64,000 nucleotides of DNA from Heterocephalus glaber (lineage: Eukaryota; Chordata; Mammalia; Rodentia; Bathyergidae): NCBI RefSeq assembly GCF_000247695.1, contig NW_004624844.1, positions 484,623-548,622 on the forward strand. The letters are read 5' to 3'. Positions 10,646-20,693 of this stretch are shown in pieces. The notes under the pieces are model-generated. The model ran no database searches. It saw only the letters and a program-made list of their open reading frames with translations, and was not told the origin of the DNA. Each line of letters opens with the position of its first letter. The stretch's first letter is position 1. The translations under genes and the position numbers were made by a program.

Positions 10646-10646
10646 A
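10601..10646 (-). repeat. (TTTC)n microsatellite forming the exon 357 polypyrimidine tract
   Basis: Plus strand (AAAG)n, about 11 units. On the transcribed sense it is (CTTT)n ending six bases before the acceptor AG at 10595-10596. No other pyrimidine tract is visible next to that acceptor, so the repeat most likely serves as the U2AF binding site. Confidence 0.9.
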
Positions 10647-10990
10647 TGAATTTGAGTCATGAGGTAAAAAAGGCAGCCTTAGTAAAAGACTTTTTAAAAA
10701 ACAATGACTCCGAAGTTATATTAAAAATAGCTATTCTAGACAAATGAAAATGGTTACTTTGTGCTAAGAGATTTATCAGAAATAAAATTCCCTTATAAAG
10801 AAGGGGCTAGGGCATGTATCTCCCCTTTTAGATATGCATTTAATTAAAGCAAGAGGAAAGGCATTGTACTTTATCTGAATCTTTGGTATTTTCTTTCAAA
10901 ATTTATTTCTATTCAAAAATCTTATGTAAAGGCAGAATTTCACCATATGAGATAAGAGGCAAAAGAGAGAGAAAATCAGGTTGTACTTAC

Positions 10991-11296
10991 CAAATGGACT
11001 CTTAATGATCACAACTGAGGCGACCTCTAGAGGCTCACTGATGCCAAAGGTGTTCTGAGCTGAAACCCGGAAGTAGTAGCCAGCATTTTCTGTCAGGTTC
11101 ACAATTCTACAGGTTGTCACTGAGATGGCCGAAGACACCAACTGCCATTCAGCCCCTTCCTTGGCCTCACATTTCTCCACCACATAATTGGTGATCCAGG
11201 AGCCTCCATCATCCGCAGGTGCTTTCCAGCTGATCACCACAGAGTTCTTCAAGAGAGCTTCAATCACAATTGGCCCTGTAGGTTTGTCTGGTTTAT
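10991..11296 (-). CDS. TTN: TTN exon 356: FnIII A166
   Basis: One FnIII domain of the P-zone at the thick-filament end: DKPDKPTGPIVIEALLKNS, SWKAPADDGGSWITNYVVEK, AGYYFRVSAQNTFG. 306 bases, phase 1 to phase 1. Donor G/gtaagt, acceptor caacag/AT. Confidence 0.96.
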
Positions 11297-11402
11297 CTGT
11301 TGGGAGGAAATACAATTGTGTTTACAGTTGTAAAGTACATATACAGTGTGTTTCCCGAGATTGTTTAAAAACATAAAATCACTGAAAACAAAACCAAAAT
11401 AC

Positions 11403-11978
11403 CTTGTATTTCCACATCAAGGATGGCATCAACTGTTCCAAAAGCATTGCTGAGCTGAACTTTGTATTTCCCAGCATGAGTCTTACGTTGGACATTCTTC
11501 ATGACAAGATGAGTATAGTGCTCAGTATTTTCAATAGTAACGTTTTCTGAGTTTTGCAAAAGTTTCTGCCCATGGAACCAGGTCATGGCAGGTACTGGAC
11601 GACCAATGTACATAACATGGAGTCGAAGTGTAGAGCCCACAGCACCATAATATTTCTCTTTCAGTGGGTAACCCGGATGGAACTGTGGTGCTGCCTGCAG
11701 GAGAAGCTTACTACTTGTTTCTACTTCTCCAACTTCATTGGTAGCTATGCAGGTATAGATCCCTTCATCTTCTTGTTCCTCCGTCATTACTGTCAGGGTA
11801 TGCGTGCGTCCATCTGAGGACATTTTGTATTTCCGGCTTTGTACGAGCTCCTTACCAAATCGGTACCATTTAATGTCAGGAAGAGGCCTTCCAACAATCT
11901 GGCATGAGAGCTGAGCAGCTTCACCCAATTTGGTAGTAACATCTTTCATTTCTTGGCGTATTCCTGGAGCCTCTCCAG
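11403..11978 (-). CDS. TTN: TTN exon 355: Ig A164 and Ig A165
   Basis: Two consecutive Ig domains, the first break from the C-zone pattern: GEAPGIRKEMKDVTTKLGEA with WYRFGKEL and GIYTCIATNEVG, then APQFHPGYPLKEKYYGAVGS with TWFHGQKLL and AGKYKVQLSNAFG. 576 bases, phase 1 to 1. This Ig-Ig pair marks the start of the P-zone. Confidence 0.96.
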
Positions 11979-12605
11979 CTGGAGATGAAAGATAATCTTA
12001 AATCGATTGTTACCACTGAATCTATAATCCGCTGTCCTTGTATATCAGGAATAAATTTATTCTACTGATTAACACTTTATTAGATACTATGATTTAAATA
12101 AAAGTCTAATTCTTAAAAATTTTTTTGAAGTCATTTTCTTAAGTCACATGGAAAACTGGGATTAAGGGAGCCCTTCAACATATTATTATGTAGGTGACTG
12201 GGAGGACATTGATCATGTAATATGAGGTTATGGGGAAATACAAGTCTTCTCTATAAACTACAGTATTATTGCCCTTACAAGTTCATTGAAATGGAGTACA
12301 TCTCTTAACCCTTCAAGTCTTTCTAGGAAGTATAAAAACCCATCACATCAGAGGGAGAAATTACTCCAGGAATGTCCTTCGTTTATTGCACCTAACATCT
12401 CCTGTTGTCAATTATGATCTTGGAATAGCATCCTAGAGAACTTATCAACTATCCCCTGTGTGTGCATAGGCCTGTGTGAGTAGTTCTTTCCAAACACTTG
12501 CTTTCCAATAAAGCTTACCGCAGTTGTACTTAGTATAGAGGAGAAATTAGTCTTAACATGTTGTTTAGTGTATAAATTATAAGTATAGAGCTAAAAGCTA
12601 CTTAC
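11979..12605. other. Intron, nothing recognised
   Basis: 627 bases between exons 355 and 354. AT-rich; I see no gene, repeat family or conserved element. Confidence 0.7.
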
Positions 12606-12905
12606 ATGTTAACTTAGTCTTTACAGACATAGCTGTTCTTCGAGGTCTGCTAAGTCCAGTCTCATTCTCAGCAAAAACCCTGAATTCATATTCAGTAGCT
12701 TCAAGCAATCCCCCAATTGTGAACTGCCTGTCCTTGATGCGATCCTTATTGCTCTTCTTCCAAGCACTGTCTCCAGACTGCCTATATTCAACCCAATATC
12801 CGAGGATTTCTTTGCCACCATCGCATTCAGGTTTCTCCCACTGCAGAGTGACACTGTCTTTGGATATTGAAAGAATCTCAAGTTCTCCTGGTTGGCTTGG
12901 TTTAT
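12606..12905 (-). CDS. TTN: TTN exon 354: FnIII A163
   Basis: FnIII domain closing C-zone super-repeat 11: [46 protein letters not shown], ending SVKTKLT plus one base that completes a Ser codon with exon 355. 300 bases, phase 1 to 1, donor T/gtaagt. Confidence 0.95.
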
Positions 12906-13012
12906 CTGAAATATTTTAAGACAGTTGAAAAGAAAATCAGGTTTACTTATGAAATAAGAGAACAAGACTAACGATGGGTTTGCTTTATCTTCTTTGGAAA
13001 TTCTTTCCTTAC

Positions 13013-13318
13013 CAAATGGATCTTTGCAAACAACTGGTTCAGAAGCAGGGCTGGTCTCACTGAGGCCAACATCATTCTGTGCAATGATGCGGAACTGATA
13101 CTCGGCATCAGGAACAAGTCCAGTGACGGTGTACATTGTGGTGGTTATCTGAGTCTTATTGTGTCTGACCCATTTGTCAGTTGATGTCTCTTTGCGTTCA
13201 ATGTAGTAACCTGTGACTCGAGAGCCACCATCATCTTTGGGACGGGACCAGGACAAACTAACAGAACTCTTGGTCACATCAAGTACTTCTGGAGGATTGC
13301 TTGGAGGTTCTGGAGGAT
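13013..13318 (-). CDS. TTN: TTN exon 353: FnIII A162
   Basis: FnIII: LDVTKSSVSLSWSRPKDDGG, VTGYYIERKETSTDKW, AEYQFRIIAQNDVG. 306 bases, phase 1 to 1. Second FnIII of the last group in super-repeat C11. Confidence 0.96.
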
Positions 13319-13447
13319 CTGTTAATGTAAGTGGAAAACATGCACATGTTAGAATACAGTCTCATACCTCATAAGATGATGAATTTCATTTAAAAACAAA
13401 AGATAATGAAATAATTGTTTTAGTTCTGTGGTCAAAAGAGCACTTAC

Positions 13448-14032
13448 TCAGTGGTGTTTTTGGTATTACTGGTTCCTCAGACTTCAAGGGTTTGCTTATG
13501 CCAAACTGGTTTTCTGCTGAGACACGGAAATGGTATTCCACATTTTCTTTGAGGCCTTTTACAACCAGAGATGTGCTTCGGACTCTGGAATCAATAGTAT
13601 ACCAGGCAGCCTTAGGCACTTCTCTTCTCTCAAGGATGTAGCCTAAGATGTCGGCACCACCATCATCAGCAGGAGCTCTCCAACTGACCCTCACAGATCG
13701 GGCTTGTATATCGTCATATTCAAGTGGCCCTTCAGGAGTGTTGGGACTTCCTATTACCTTGACCTTGATGTAAAGAGTCTTCTTGCCACATTTATTTTCC
13801 AGAACCAAGTCATAAGTTCCAGAATCATTCCTGTCTGCTTCTTTGATCACAAGTTCAGTGTGTGTTTCAGATGTTGCGATCATGGCACGCTTACTAATAT
13901 CCTGGCCTTCCTTGGTCCATTTACATATCGGGAATGGTTTTCCTTTGATAGGTATGGTAAGTTTGATGACTCCACCTTGTCTTACAAAGACACCTTCTTG
14001 GTATCTTTCATCAAGTTCATAGTCAGGATATT
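13448..14032 (-). CDS. TTN: TTN exon 352: Ig A160 and FnIII A161
   Basis: Ig (YPDYELDERYQEGVFVRQGG, ICKWTKEGQDISKR, SGTYDLVLENKCGKK) followed by FnIII (SPNTPEGPLEYDDI, SWRAPADDGGADILGYILE, VEYHFRVSAENQFG). 585 bases, phase 1 to 1. This Ig-Fn pairing on one exon recurs at the same register in exons 320, 324 and 328. Confidence 0.96.
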
Positions 14033-14134
14033 CTAGGGGAAAAAGTAGGGTGACAATTTAGAATTTTTTGGTGGGAGAAGAGTAGGAAAGTCTTAAGTCA
14101 ATTATAGCAGAAAGTAAATGATCATATGTCTTAC

Positions 14135-14437
14135 CAAGCATTTCCGTGACTTTGACTGTTCCTGGTACCTCAGCAGGCTCCCCGGGTCCACCAGCATTAC
14201 AAGCTAGGACGCGGAATCTGTATTCAGCGCCCTGAGGTAGGTGTGTCAGAGTATACTCTCGAATCTTGGTTGGTGTAGTGTTGCATTTGGTCCATTCGTG
14301 TTGATCTACTTTTTGCATTTCAATCAAGTAGCCTGTAACTTTAGATCCTCCTTCATCCTCTGGAACACTCCAGGCCAAGGAGACTGATGTCCTTGTTGTA
14401 TCAGTAACTCTTGGATTTTGTGGCTTTCCTGGTGGAG
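14135..14437 (-). CDS. TTN: TTN exon 351: FnIII A159
   Basis: FnIII: PPGKPQNPRVTDTTRTSVSL, WSVPEDEGGSKVTGYLIEMQ, AEYRFRVLACNAGG. 303 bases, phase 1 to 1. Confidence 0.96.
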
Positions 14438-14725
14438 CTGGGAAAAAGGAGACAAAGACATATGGATTAAAATTGCTGAACAGCTGAAAATTAATGGTGC
14501 CATCCTGCAAATTTAGTGAATCGTTGAAATAATTTAGTGTGAAATATGTTAGCACTAAATTCTTTTTTGTTTTCTGTGTTTTGTATTCTATAGTTTGATT
14601 GTGATGGCAATTCCAAAACAGTACACTTTTCAGAACTCACAGAACTCACTATATACTACAGAAGGATGAATTTTATACATATAAGTTATATCTCAATAAA
14701 TTTGATTTATGCAAAATGTATTTAC

Positions 14726-15028
14726 CAATTGGATCCATGGCAACTATGGGTTTGGAAGGACGACTTGGTTTTCCAGTCCCTCTTGCATTAATGGCTGTGA
14801 CACGGTGTTCATATTCTAAGCCTTCAATAAGGCCAGTGGAGCGGTACCGTGTCATCGTGACTGGTACTTTATTTACACGGACCCATCGATCTGCTCTCAC
14901 TTCTTTGCGCTCCACAATATATCCTGTCACTTGGGAGCCACCATCATCATCAGGTGGATACCAAGTAAGTGTCATGCCATCACGGGAGACATCAAATATC
15001 TGTAATGTTTCTGGGGGTCCAGGAATAC
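14726..15028 (-). CDS. TTN: TTN exon 350: FnIII A158
   Basis: FnIII: IPGPPETLQIFDVSRDGMTL, WYPPDDDGGSQVTGYIVERK, LEYEHRVTAINARG. Note His where most siblings have Phe in the Y-x-F-R motif. 303 bases, phase 1 to 1. Confidence 0.96.
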
Positions 15029-15240
15029 CTGCAGCAAGACAAAGATAAGCACAATATGGCAATATGACTCAATTAAAATAAAGGCTCATGTGTATATCTT
15101 AGCTTTCAGCTGATATTTTAAATGATATATGACACTTGTGGCTACTTCCTCAATGCTTTCACTTTTGTACTTTTTGCTGCTCCTTATTTTCTTCAAAGTT
15201 ATAAACATTTATTTAGTATGTACTCAGTATTTTTATTACA

Positions 15241-15366
15241 ACATAGCCTATCTTTCCTCCTTCTTACCCACCCTCCCTTCCTCTATTCATCCCTCCCTCT
15301 CTCCATTCCTTCCTCCCTCCCTTCTTTATATCTTTCCATCCTCATTTCCTAACTTCCTTCTCCTTT
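15241..15366 (-). repeat. Pyrimidine/purine-biased tract
   Basis: In the 529-base intron between exons 350 and 349 (15029-15557) the plus strand runs as irregular CCTT/CCCT/TCC units, so the pre-mRNA is purine (GGAA/GGGA) rich. Low-complexity; no perfect unit. Confidence 0.8.
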
Positions 15367-15557
15367 TTCGTAAGAGTGAAATAATTAAATTAATCATGTC
15401 GAAAACTTCTGAGGAAATGGGGTTTGGAAAGCTTAAATTGTACGGCTCATTTTGTGAGCTAGTTTTCTTTACATCAGAGCATAATGAAAACAAATTCTTT
15501 TTTGTTAACACTTGGAATCAGACGTAGGGAGAGTGGTGGAAGGGTTCAAGGACTTAC

Positions 15558-15857
15558 TGATGCTGCTGCGGCATTCTATGACTTCAGACTGCAAGTATGA
15601 GCCAATCCCAAAGCGGTTTGTTGCAGCCACACGGAACACATATTCATTTCCTTCTGTGAGTCTAGTAAACTTAAACGTTGGTCTAGTCACTGATTCAGAA
15701 ACTGGCAGCCATCCTGGACGATGAGCATCACGTTGTTCCACCACATAACCACTCAGTGGAGCACCACCATCCAATTCAGGTGGTTCCCAGGAAATAGTAA
15801 CTGACGTAGCATCAATTTCATCAATCTTGATAGGCCCAGTTGGTGGACCAGGCTTGT
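15558..15857 (-). CDS. TTN: TTN exon 349: FnIII A157
   Basis: FnIII: KPGPPTGPIKIDEIDATSVT, SWEPPELDGGAPLSGYVVEQ, NEYVFRVAATNRFG. 300 bases, phase 1 to 1, donor A/gtaagt. Confidence 0.96.
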
Positions 15858-15955
15858 CTATAAAAGAAAAAGCCAAGAAATTAATTTTTACTTCAAATCA
15901 AAATTGGATAACTGAAGATCAACAACTCTCTTGTATCTTTATCACATATCCTTAC

Positions 15956-16243
15956 CAAGAATGATAACTTTAATAGTGTCTGAAGTAGTTCCAGTAACAT
16001 TTTTTAATTCAAGTGTATATTCTCCAGTATCTCTTATAGTGGTTTCACGGATGGTTAATTTAGTTACTTTAGTATGAGTTTCAACTGTGACACGTTCTGA
16101 TTCTTTCAGTTTAGAACCAGAAAAGAACCAGGAAGCAGTAGGAGGTGGACGACCAGTGATGGGTATTACCAGCTCCACTGGTCTGCCAGCTGGGACATGG
16201 ATGGTCTTTTGAGGCATTGTAGAAAGATCAATTGTTGGCAACA
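15956..16243 (-). CDS. TTN: TTN exon 348: Ig A156
   Basis: Ig domain, 96 codons: PTIDLSTMPQKTIHVPAGRP, SWFFSGSKLKES, TGEYTLELKNVTG. Second Ig of super-repeat C11. Phase 1 to 1. Confidence 0.96.
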
Positions 16244-16349
16244 CTATAAGAAAGAAACAAGTCATTTTTAAGCATTATTTCTAATGAAGTATCATAAACT
16301 TTGAATGCTTTTTACTTTACTGTTATTTCTTTGGCTGTTTAGTACATAC

Positions 16350-16943
16350 CTCTGAGGTCATGTACAGTCACTGCTGTGACGATCTCTCTTGGTTCCGATA
16401 CACCTTTCTCATTTTGTGCCCTTACTCTAAATAAGTATTGTTCACCTTCATTTAAGGAAATAACAGTGTGCTCTAGGACTGTGGGTTTTAAGGTGACAAC
16501 CTTCATCCATCTTTCTGTGCCAGCTTTGCAGGCCTCCAGAACATATCCAGTGAGTCGGCTACCGCCATCGTAGAGTGGCTTTTCCCAGGCAAGAGTGACA
16601 GTGGATTTGGTGACATCAACCACTTCCAGCTTTGTAGGCACCAACGGCACTTCTGAGACCAAAACTGCATCAGATGTTTCACAGGGTTCTCCAATGCCAT
16701 AAATGTTTTCTGGAAGCACTCTGAAATAGTACATCATTCCTTCTACAAGTCCAGAAATTCGGTAAAGTGTCTTGCTGCATTTGGTGGTTACTGTTTTGAA
16801 TGCTCTCATGGCAGCTTCACGCTTCTCAATAATGTAATTGTTGACTGGAGCGCCACCATCAATTGTGGGGATTTCCCAAGTAATGGTCACAGAATCTCTT
16901 GATACTTCCTTAACTTTCACCGAAGGACAGGGACCAGGAGTAT
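16350..16943 (-). CDS. TTN: TTN exon 347: FnIII A154 and A155
   Basis: Two FnIII domains on one exon: TPGPCPSVKVKEVSRDSVTI with MYYFRVLPENIYG, then VPLVPTKLEVVDVTKSTVTL with EQYLFRVRAQNEKG. 594 bases, phase 1 to 1. Confidence 0.96.
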
Positions 16944-17112
16944 CTGAAAAAAAGAATGAAAGATGGTACTTCCTCTTTGGCTGGTTAGTTGATAGACTTT
17001 TTCCCAGGAAAATAGTCAACATAGGCCTTCTCTGGAAAGGCAATCCGAGGTCAAGATGTACCTTTTTAGAGAATCTACTCACAGGATACTCAATTTTAAG
17101 GAAAATACTTAC

Positions 17113-17394
17113 CATATACTTTAACAAGGACTGTTGCTGATTTCTTGCCAGATTGATTTTCAGCTTCAATTGTGTATTTTCCAGCATCATACCGATTAAC
17201 CTTGTCCACAATAAGTAAAGAGTAGCTCTCAGTGTTGTCAATAATTGCCCGGTTTGCAAGGTTAATGCCTTTCTTGCTCCATGTGATGACGGGAGGTGGT
17301 CTACCAGATACGGACACCATCAGGCGCAGTGAGGCCCCAGCCCTGATGGTTACAGTCTTCTTCAGATCATCTGCAAGCTCAAGATCTGGTATTT
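17113..17394 (-). CDS. TTN: TTN exon 346: Ig A153
   Basis: Ig domain opening super-repeat C11: IPDLELADDLKKTVTIRAGA, ITWSKKGINLANR, AGKYTIEAENQSGKK. 282 bases, phase 1 to 1. First Igs of C-zone super-repeats are the known MyBP-C contact class. Confidence 0.96.
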
Positions 17395-17478
17395 CTGGAA
17401 AGGAAATATCAAAATTTAATTAATTCAAGAACAGGCGTGATGAGAAAATGATTCACCTAAAAGCCATATAATAAATAC

Positions 17479-17784
17479 CTAGTCTTTCCACAGGTTCAAT
17501 TTCAGCAGTTGTTTCACTGTATTCACTCATACCCTTCTCATTCACAGAAGCAACTCGGAAGGAGTATTTCTGGCCCATTTTAAGGTCTGGCACAGTGAAT
17601 TCAGTATTTCTTATTGTGGCATTGGTATGTACTCTGTACCACTGGTCAGTGTCTTTCTCTTTCATTTCAAGTACATATCCTATGATGTCAGCACCACCAT
17701 CATACGTGGGCTTGGTCCAAGCCAAACTAATGCTGCGCTTGGTGGTGTCCACAACTCTTGGGGTGGAAGGTGGTCCGGGGGTAT
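17479..17784 (-). CDS. TTN: TTN exon 345: FnIII A152
   Basis: FnIII: TPGPPSTPRVVDTTKRSISL, WTKPTYDGGADIIGYVLEMK, QKYSFRVASVNEKG. 306 bases, phase 1 to 1. Confidence 0.96.
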
Positions 17785-17938
17785 CTATAGAATTTAAAAA
17801 GTGGGATGTAGGTGTTACACAAAGAAACTTCGAGACTTGTAATTTGTTTTTGTTTTCAAGACTCACAGAGGTACTTTTGCTCTTTGTCCACACTATCAAG
17901 ACCATCTTTGTAACTGGGCTTTTTTGATATTATAGGGC

Positions 17939-17978
17939 ATAATAGTAATCACACTGTATACAGTGTGATTACTATTAT
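17939..17978. repeat. Perfect 40-base palindrome in intron
   Basis: Two 20-base arms meet without a spacer at the centre of CACTGTATACAGTG, and the full 40 bases equal their own reverse complement. It lies in the 894-base intron between exons 344 and 345 (17785-18678); the rest of that intron shows nothing recognisable. Confidence 0.95.
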
Positions 17979-18678
17979 TATTTTAAGAAATAAACTACTT
18001 TAGGAAGGTAGATTTTTCTTTCTTACTGCTGTGGATAGCTATAATATATTCTTCATTAGACAAGCTCATTGCTTAACTCATCCTCAAGGATTTTTCTTTG
18101 GTTGCTTATCCTTCACAGGGTTAATATCACTTGTCATCTCTATGTTTCCAATGAACACAGGAATCAGTAATCCATCATCTTCCCCTGTTCAGTCCCAAAG
18201 CCTTATTCTTTTCAGCTCTTAGGCTTAAACTTTGTACAAAGATTTCTCACTTGTTTTGAAGTTCTTATAACAATTATTTTGACAGTAACATTAAAATATT
18301 GCAGACTATGCTTCTGCGGAGTCTCTTCTTAAAAGGGACTTTGCCTCTCTTCGGTGCTCATTATCAGTATGATGCAGTTCTCTCTAAAGATTCACAGAAT
18401 ATATCTTTCATATTGGTGATATAATAATTTCTTTTTTCATAAGTTAGGAAAAACACTGCAAAAATTTTCAGCAATGCTAACTGCTAACTTGCCAACAGAA
18501 GTAATAGTTAAAATGTTCTCTGACATAGGCTTTATTTAAGATCACACTAATAAGCATGTGTTTTTCTAGACATATACTTTTCATAAATTCTACAAGTTCT
18601 TGGAATTGGCATGTTGGAAAATTATTCATCATGTGGTGTGGATGAACATGAGGCTAGTGTATGATTTATAGAACTCAC

Positions 18679-18984
18679 ATGATGGTTCTCTGCATGAAAT
18701 GAAGTTGGAAGCTTCGCTGGGTTCACTGTTACCAGCAGCATTCACTGCAGTCACTCGGAACTGGTAATCACACCCTTCCATCAGGCTGGTCACCTTCAGC
18801 CTGGTATCATACACCATGTAATCTCTGTTGACACGTGTCCAGCGCAGGCTCTTCTTCTCACGCTTGTCTACCAGGTAGTTGCTGATCTCATTGCCACCAT
18901 CAGATTCTGGTTTTGTCCACTGAATAATGATATGCTCTTTGCCGGCCCCAACTTCTTCAGGTATGCCAGGTTGGGATGGAATAG
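18679..18984 (-). CDS. TTN: TTN exon 344: FnIII A151
   Basis: FnIII: IPSQPGIPEEVGAGKEHIII, WTKPESDGGNEISNYLVDKR, CDYQFRVTAVNAAG. 306 bases, phase 1 to 1, donor T/gtgagt followed by the long intron with the palindrome. Confidence 0.95.
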
Positions 18985-19102
18985 CTGTTTATGTTTTATG
19001 AAAATAAAGATGATCAGAAAAATCATATTAATTTGACAGCCCCTCTCCCCTGATCTCATTACATTTCAATCACCAATTTATTTAAAAAATGTTGATACTC
19101 AC

Positions 19103-19399
19103 TGAATGAGTTTCTGGCTACAATTGGCTCTGATTCAACAGGCACACCAGGGCCATATTTGTTTACTGCCCTTACTCTGAATGTGTATTCATTGTTCTTG
19201 ATGAGTCTGGTAACCACATAGGATAGGGTTGGGCATTCGCCTTCAACAATCACCCAGTTGAGCCTGCTAGTCTCTCGTCTTTCTACAATGTAATGAGATA
19301 TAGCTGCTCCTCCATCTTCTTGGGGAAGGCTCCAGGCTAAAGTACACTTCTCCTCTGTTACTCTGCTCACGGTGAGTTTTCCACATGGGCCAGGGGAGT
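19103..19399 (-). CDS. TTN: TTN exon 343: FnIII A150 (HMERF exon)
   Basis: FnIII: SPGPCGKLTVSRVTEEKCTL, AWSLPQEDGG, NEYTFRVRAVNKYG. This is the domain mutated in hereditary myopathy with early respiratory failure. The three classic residues are wild type here: Cys of PGPCGK (codon 19383-19385), Trp of TLAW (19332-19334) and Pro of SLPQ (19323-19325). 297 bases, phase 1 to 1, donor A/gtgagt. Confidence 0.96.
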
Positions 19400-19493
19400 C
19401 TGAAACAGGCACAGGGACAAGCCACAATAAAGGTCATTCTTTCTGCTCACGTTGAAAATGCTATAAAAATGGAAGAACATTTGACATGCTTAC

Positions 19494-19784
19494 CAAGCAC
19501 TTTGACCATGACAGACACAGCCTTGATCCCACTGGCATTCTTGACTGTTAATGTATATTTTCCGCTGTCACTTCTGTCACAGAACTTGATCACAGCAGTT
19601 GCTCGTTTGCCAGTATACTGCAAAGAGACTTTTTCACAGAGATCGAGTTCCTTGTCTCCTTTGGTCCAGATAATTTTGGGTTCAGGTTTGCCACCAACTG
19701 CAGCATCAAGAACCAGATCCGAACCTGCTCTAATGGTAACCAGGTCACCCTGTAATCTGGCATCCAATTCGGCTTTGGGCGGAG
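19494..19784 (-). CDS. TTN: TTN exon 342: Ig A149
   Basis: Ig: PPKAELDARLQGDLVTIRAG, IIWTKGDKELDLCEK, SGKYTLTVKNASG. 291 bases, phase 1 to 1. Third Ig of super-repeat C10. Confidence 0.96.
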
Positions 19785-19879
19785 CTGTCGATAGTTAAAA
19801 TAAATGTGGATGAATATCTGACAGTTTATTTTCATGTGAATTATGACAGTTTAAAAGGAGAACATAGGCTAGTTTGTAC

Positions 19880-20185
19880 CGTATTCATCGTGGCATGTGA
19901 CGGGGCCTGTGGATTCTGATCCTTTGCTGATTACACCTGCTGCATTCTTGGCCAATACACGGAATTCATAAGTGTCTCCCTCACTGAGAGCAGTTACAGT
20001 GAAAAAGTTGTCTGATACGATGGTATAGTTGCACTTTAGCCAGCGACCGTCTCCAACCTCACTGACTGGCTTACGCTCCACGATATAGCCCACTACTTTG
20101 CTGCCTCCGTCATACACCGGGGCAGACCAAATCAGTGACACTGTCGATCTTGTGACATCTGTCACTTCCGGTCTGCCTGGTGCGT
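19880..20185 (-). CDS. TTN: TTN exon 341: FnIII A148
   Basis: FnIII: APGRPEVTDVTRSTVSLIW, DGGSKVVGYIVERKPVSEVG (a slightly longer loop), DTYEFRVLAKNAAG. 306 bases, phase 1 to 1. Confidence 0.96.
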
Positions 20186-20294
20186 CTAGAAAGGATGCAA
20201 AAAATAAGGTTAAAAAACCCCAAACAAACCAGCTCTAGTTCTGCCAGTACCAAGAACAGTAAAAACAAATGTACCCTTAAATTTTCATACATAC

Positions 20295-20597
20295 CAACTG
20301 GATTTTGAGCCATTACAGGTCTTGAAGCTTCACTGGCCTTGCTAACACCTGCAGCATTGAGAGCATAAGTTCTAAACTGATATTCCAGTCCTTCAACCAA
20401 ACCAGACACTTTGTAGTTGCACTCTAAACATGGCACTTTGTTTTCCTTCACCCAAAGAATGGTGTTACGTTCTTTCTTCTCAACCCAGTAGCCAGTGATT
20501 TTACTGCCACCATCATGGTAGGGTTCTTCCCAACGAATAGACATGGCATTGGCAGACACATGGTAGACTTCCGGTCTGGTAGGAGCACTTGGTGGGA
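20295..20597 (-). CDS. TTN: TTN exon 340: FnIII A147
   Basis: FnIII: PPSAPTRPEVYHVSANAMSI, WEEPYHDGGSKITGYWVEKK, LEYQFRTYALNAAG. 303 bases, phase 1 to 1. Confidence 0.96.
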
Positions 20598-20693
20598 CTA
20601 AATATAAACAAAGACATCAAATATGAATACACTTTTATAAAATTCAGTGGAAATATAATAGAGACTTCGAAATCTGATTTTTGTTTTTCTTAC

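Noticed and set aside
17785..18678. Possible extra exon in the 894-base intron
   Set aside because: The minus strand shows no Ig/FnIII motif between plausible splice sites, and the flanking exons join in frame without it.
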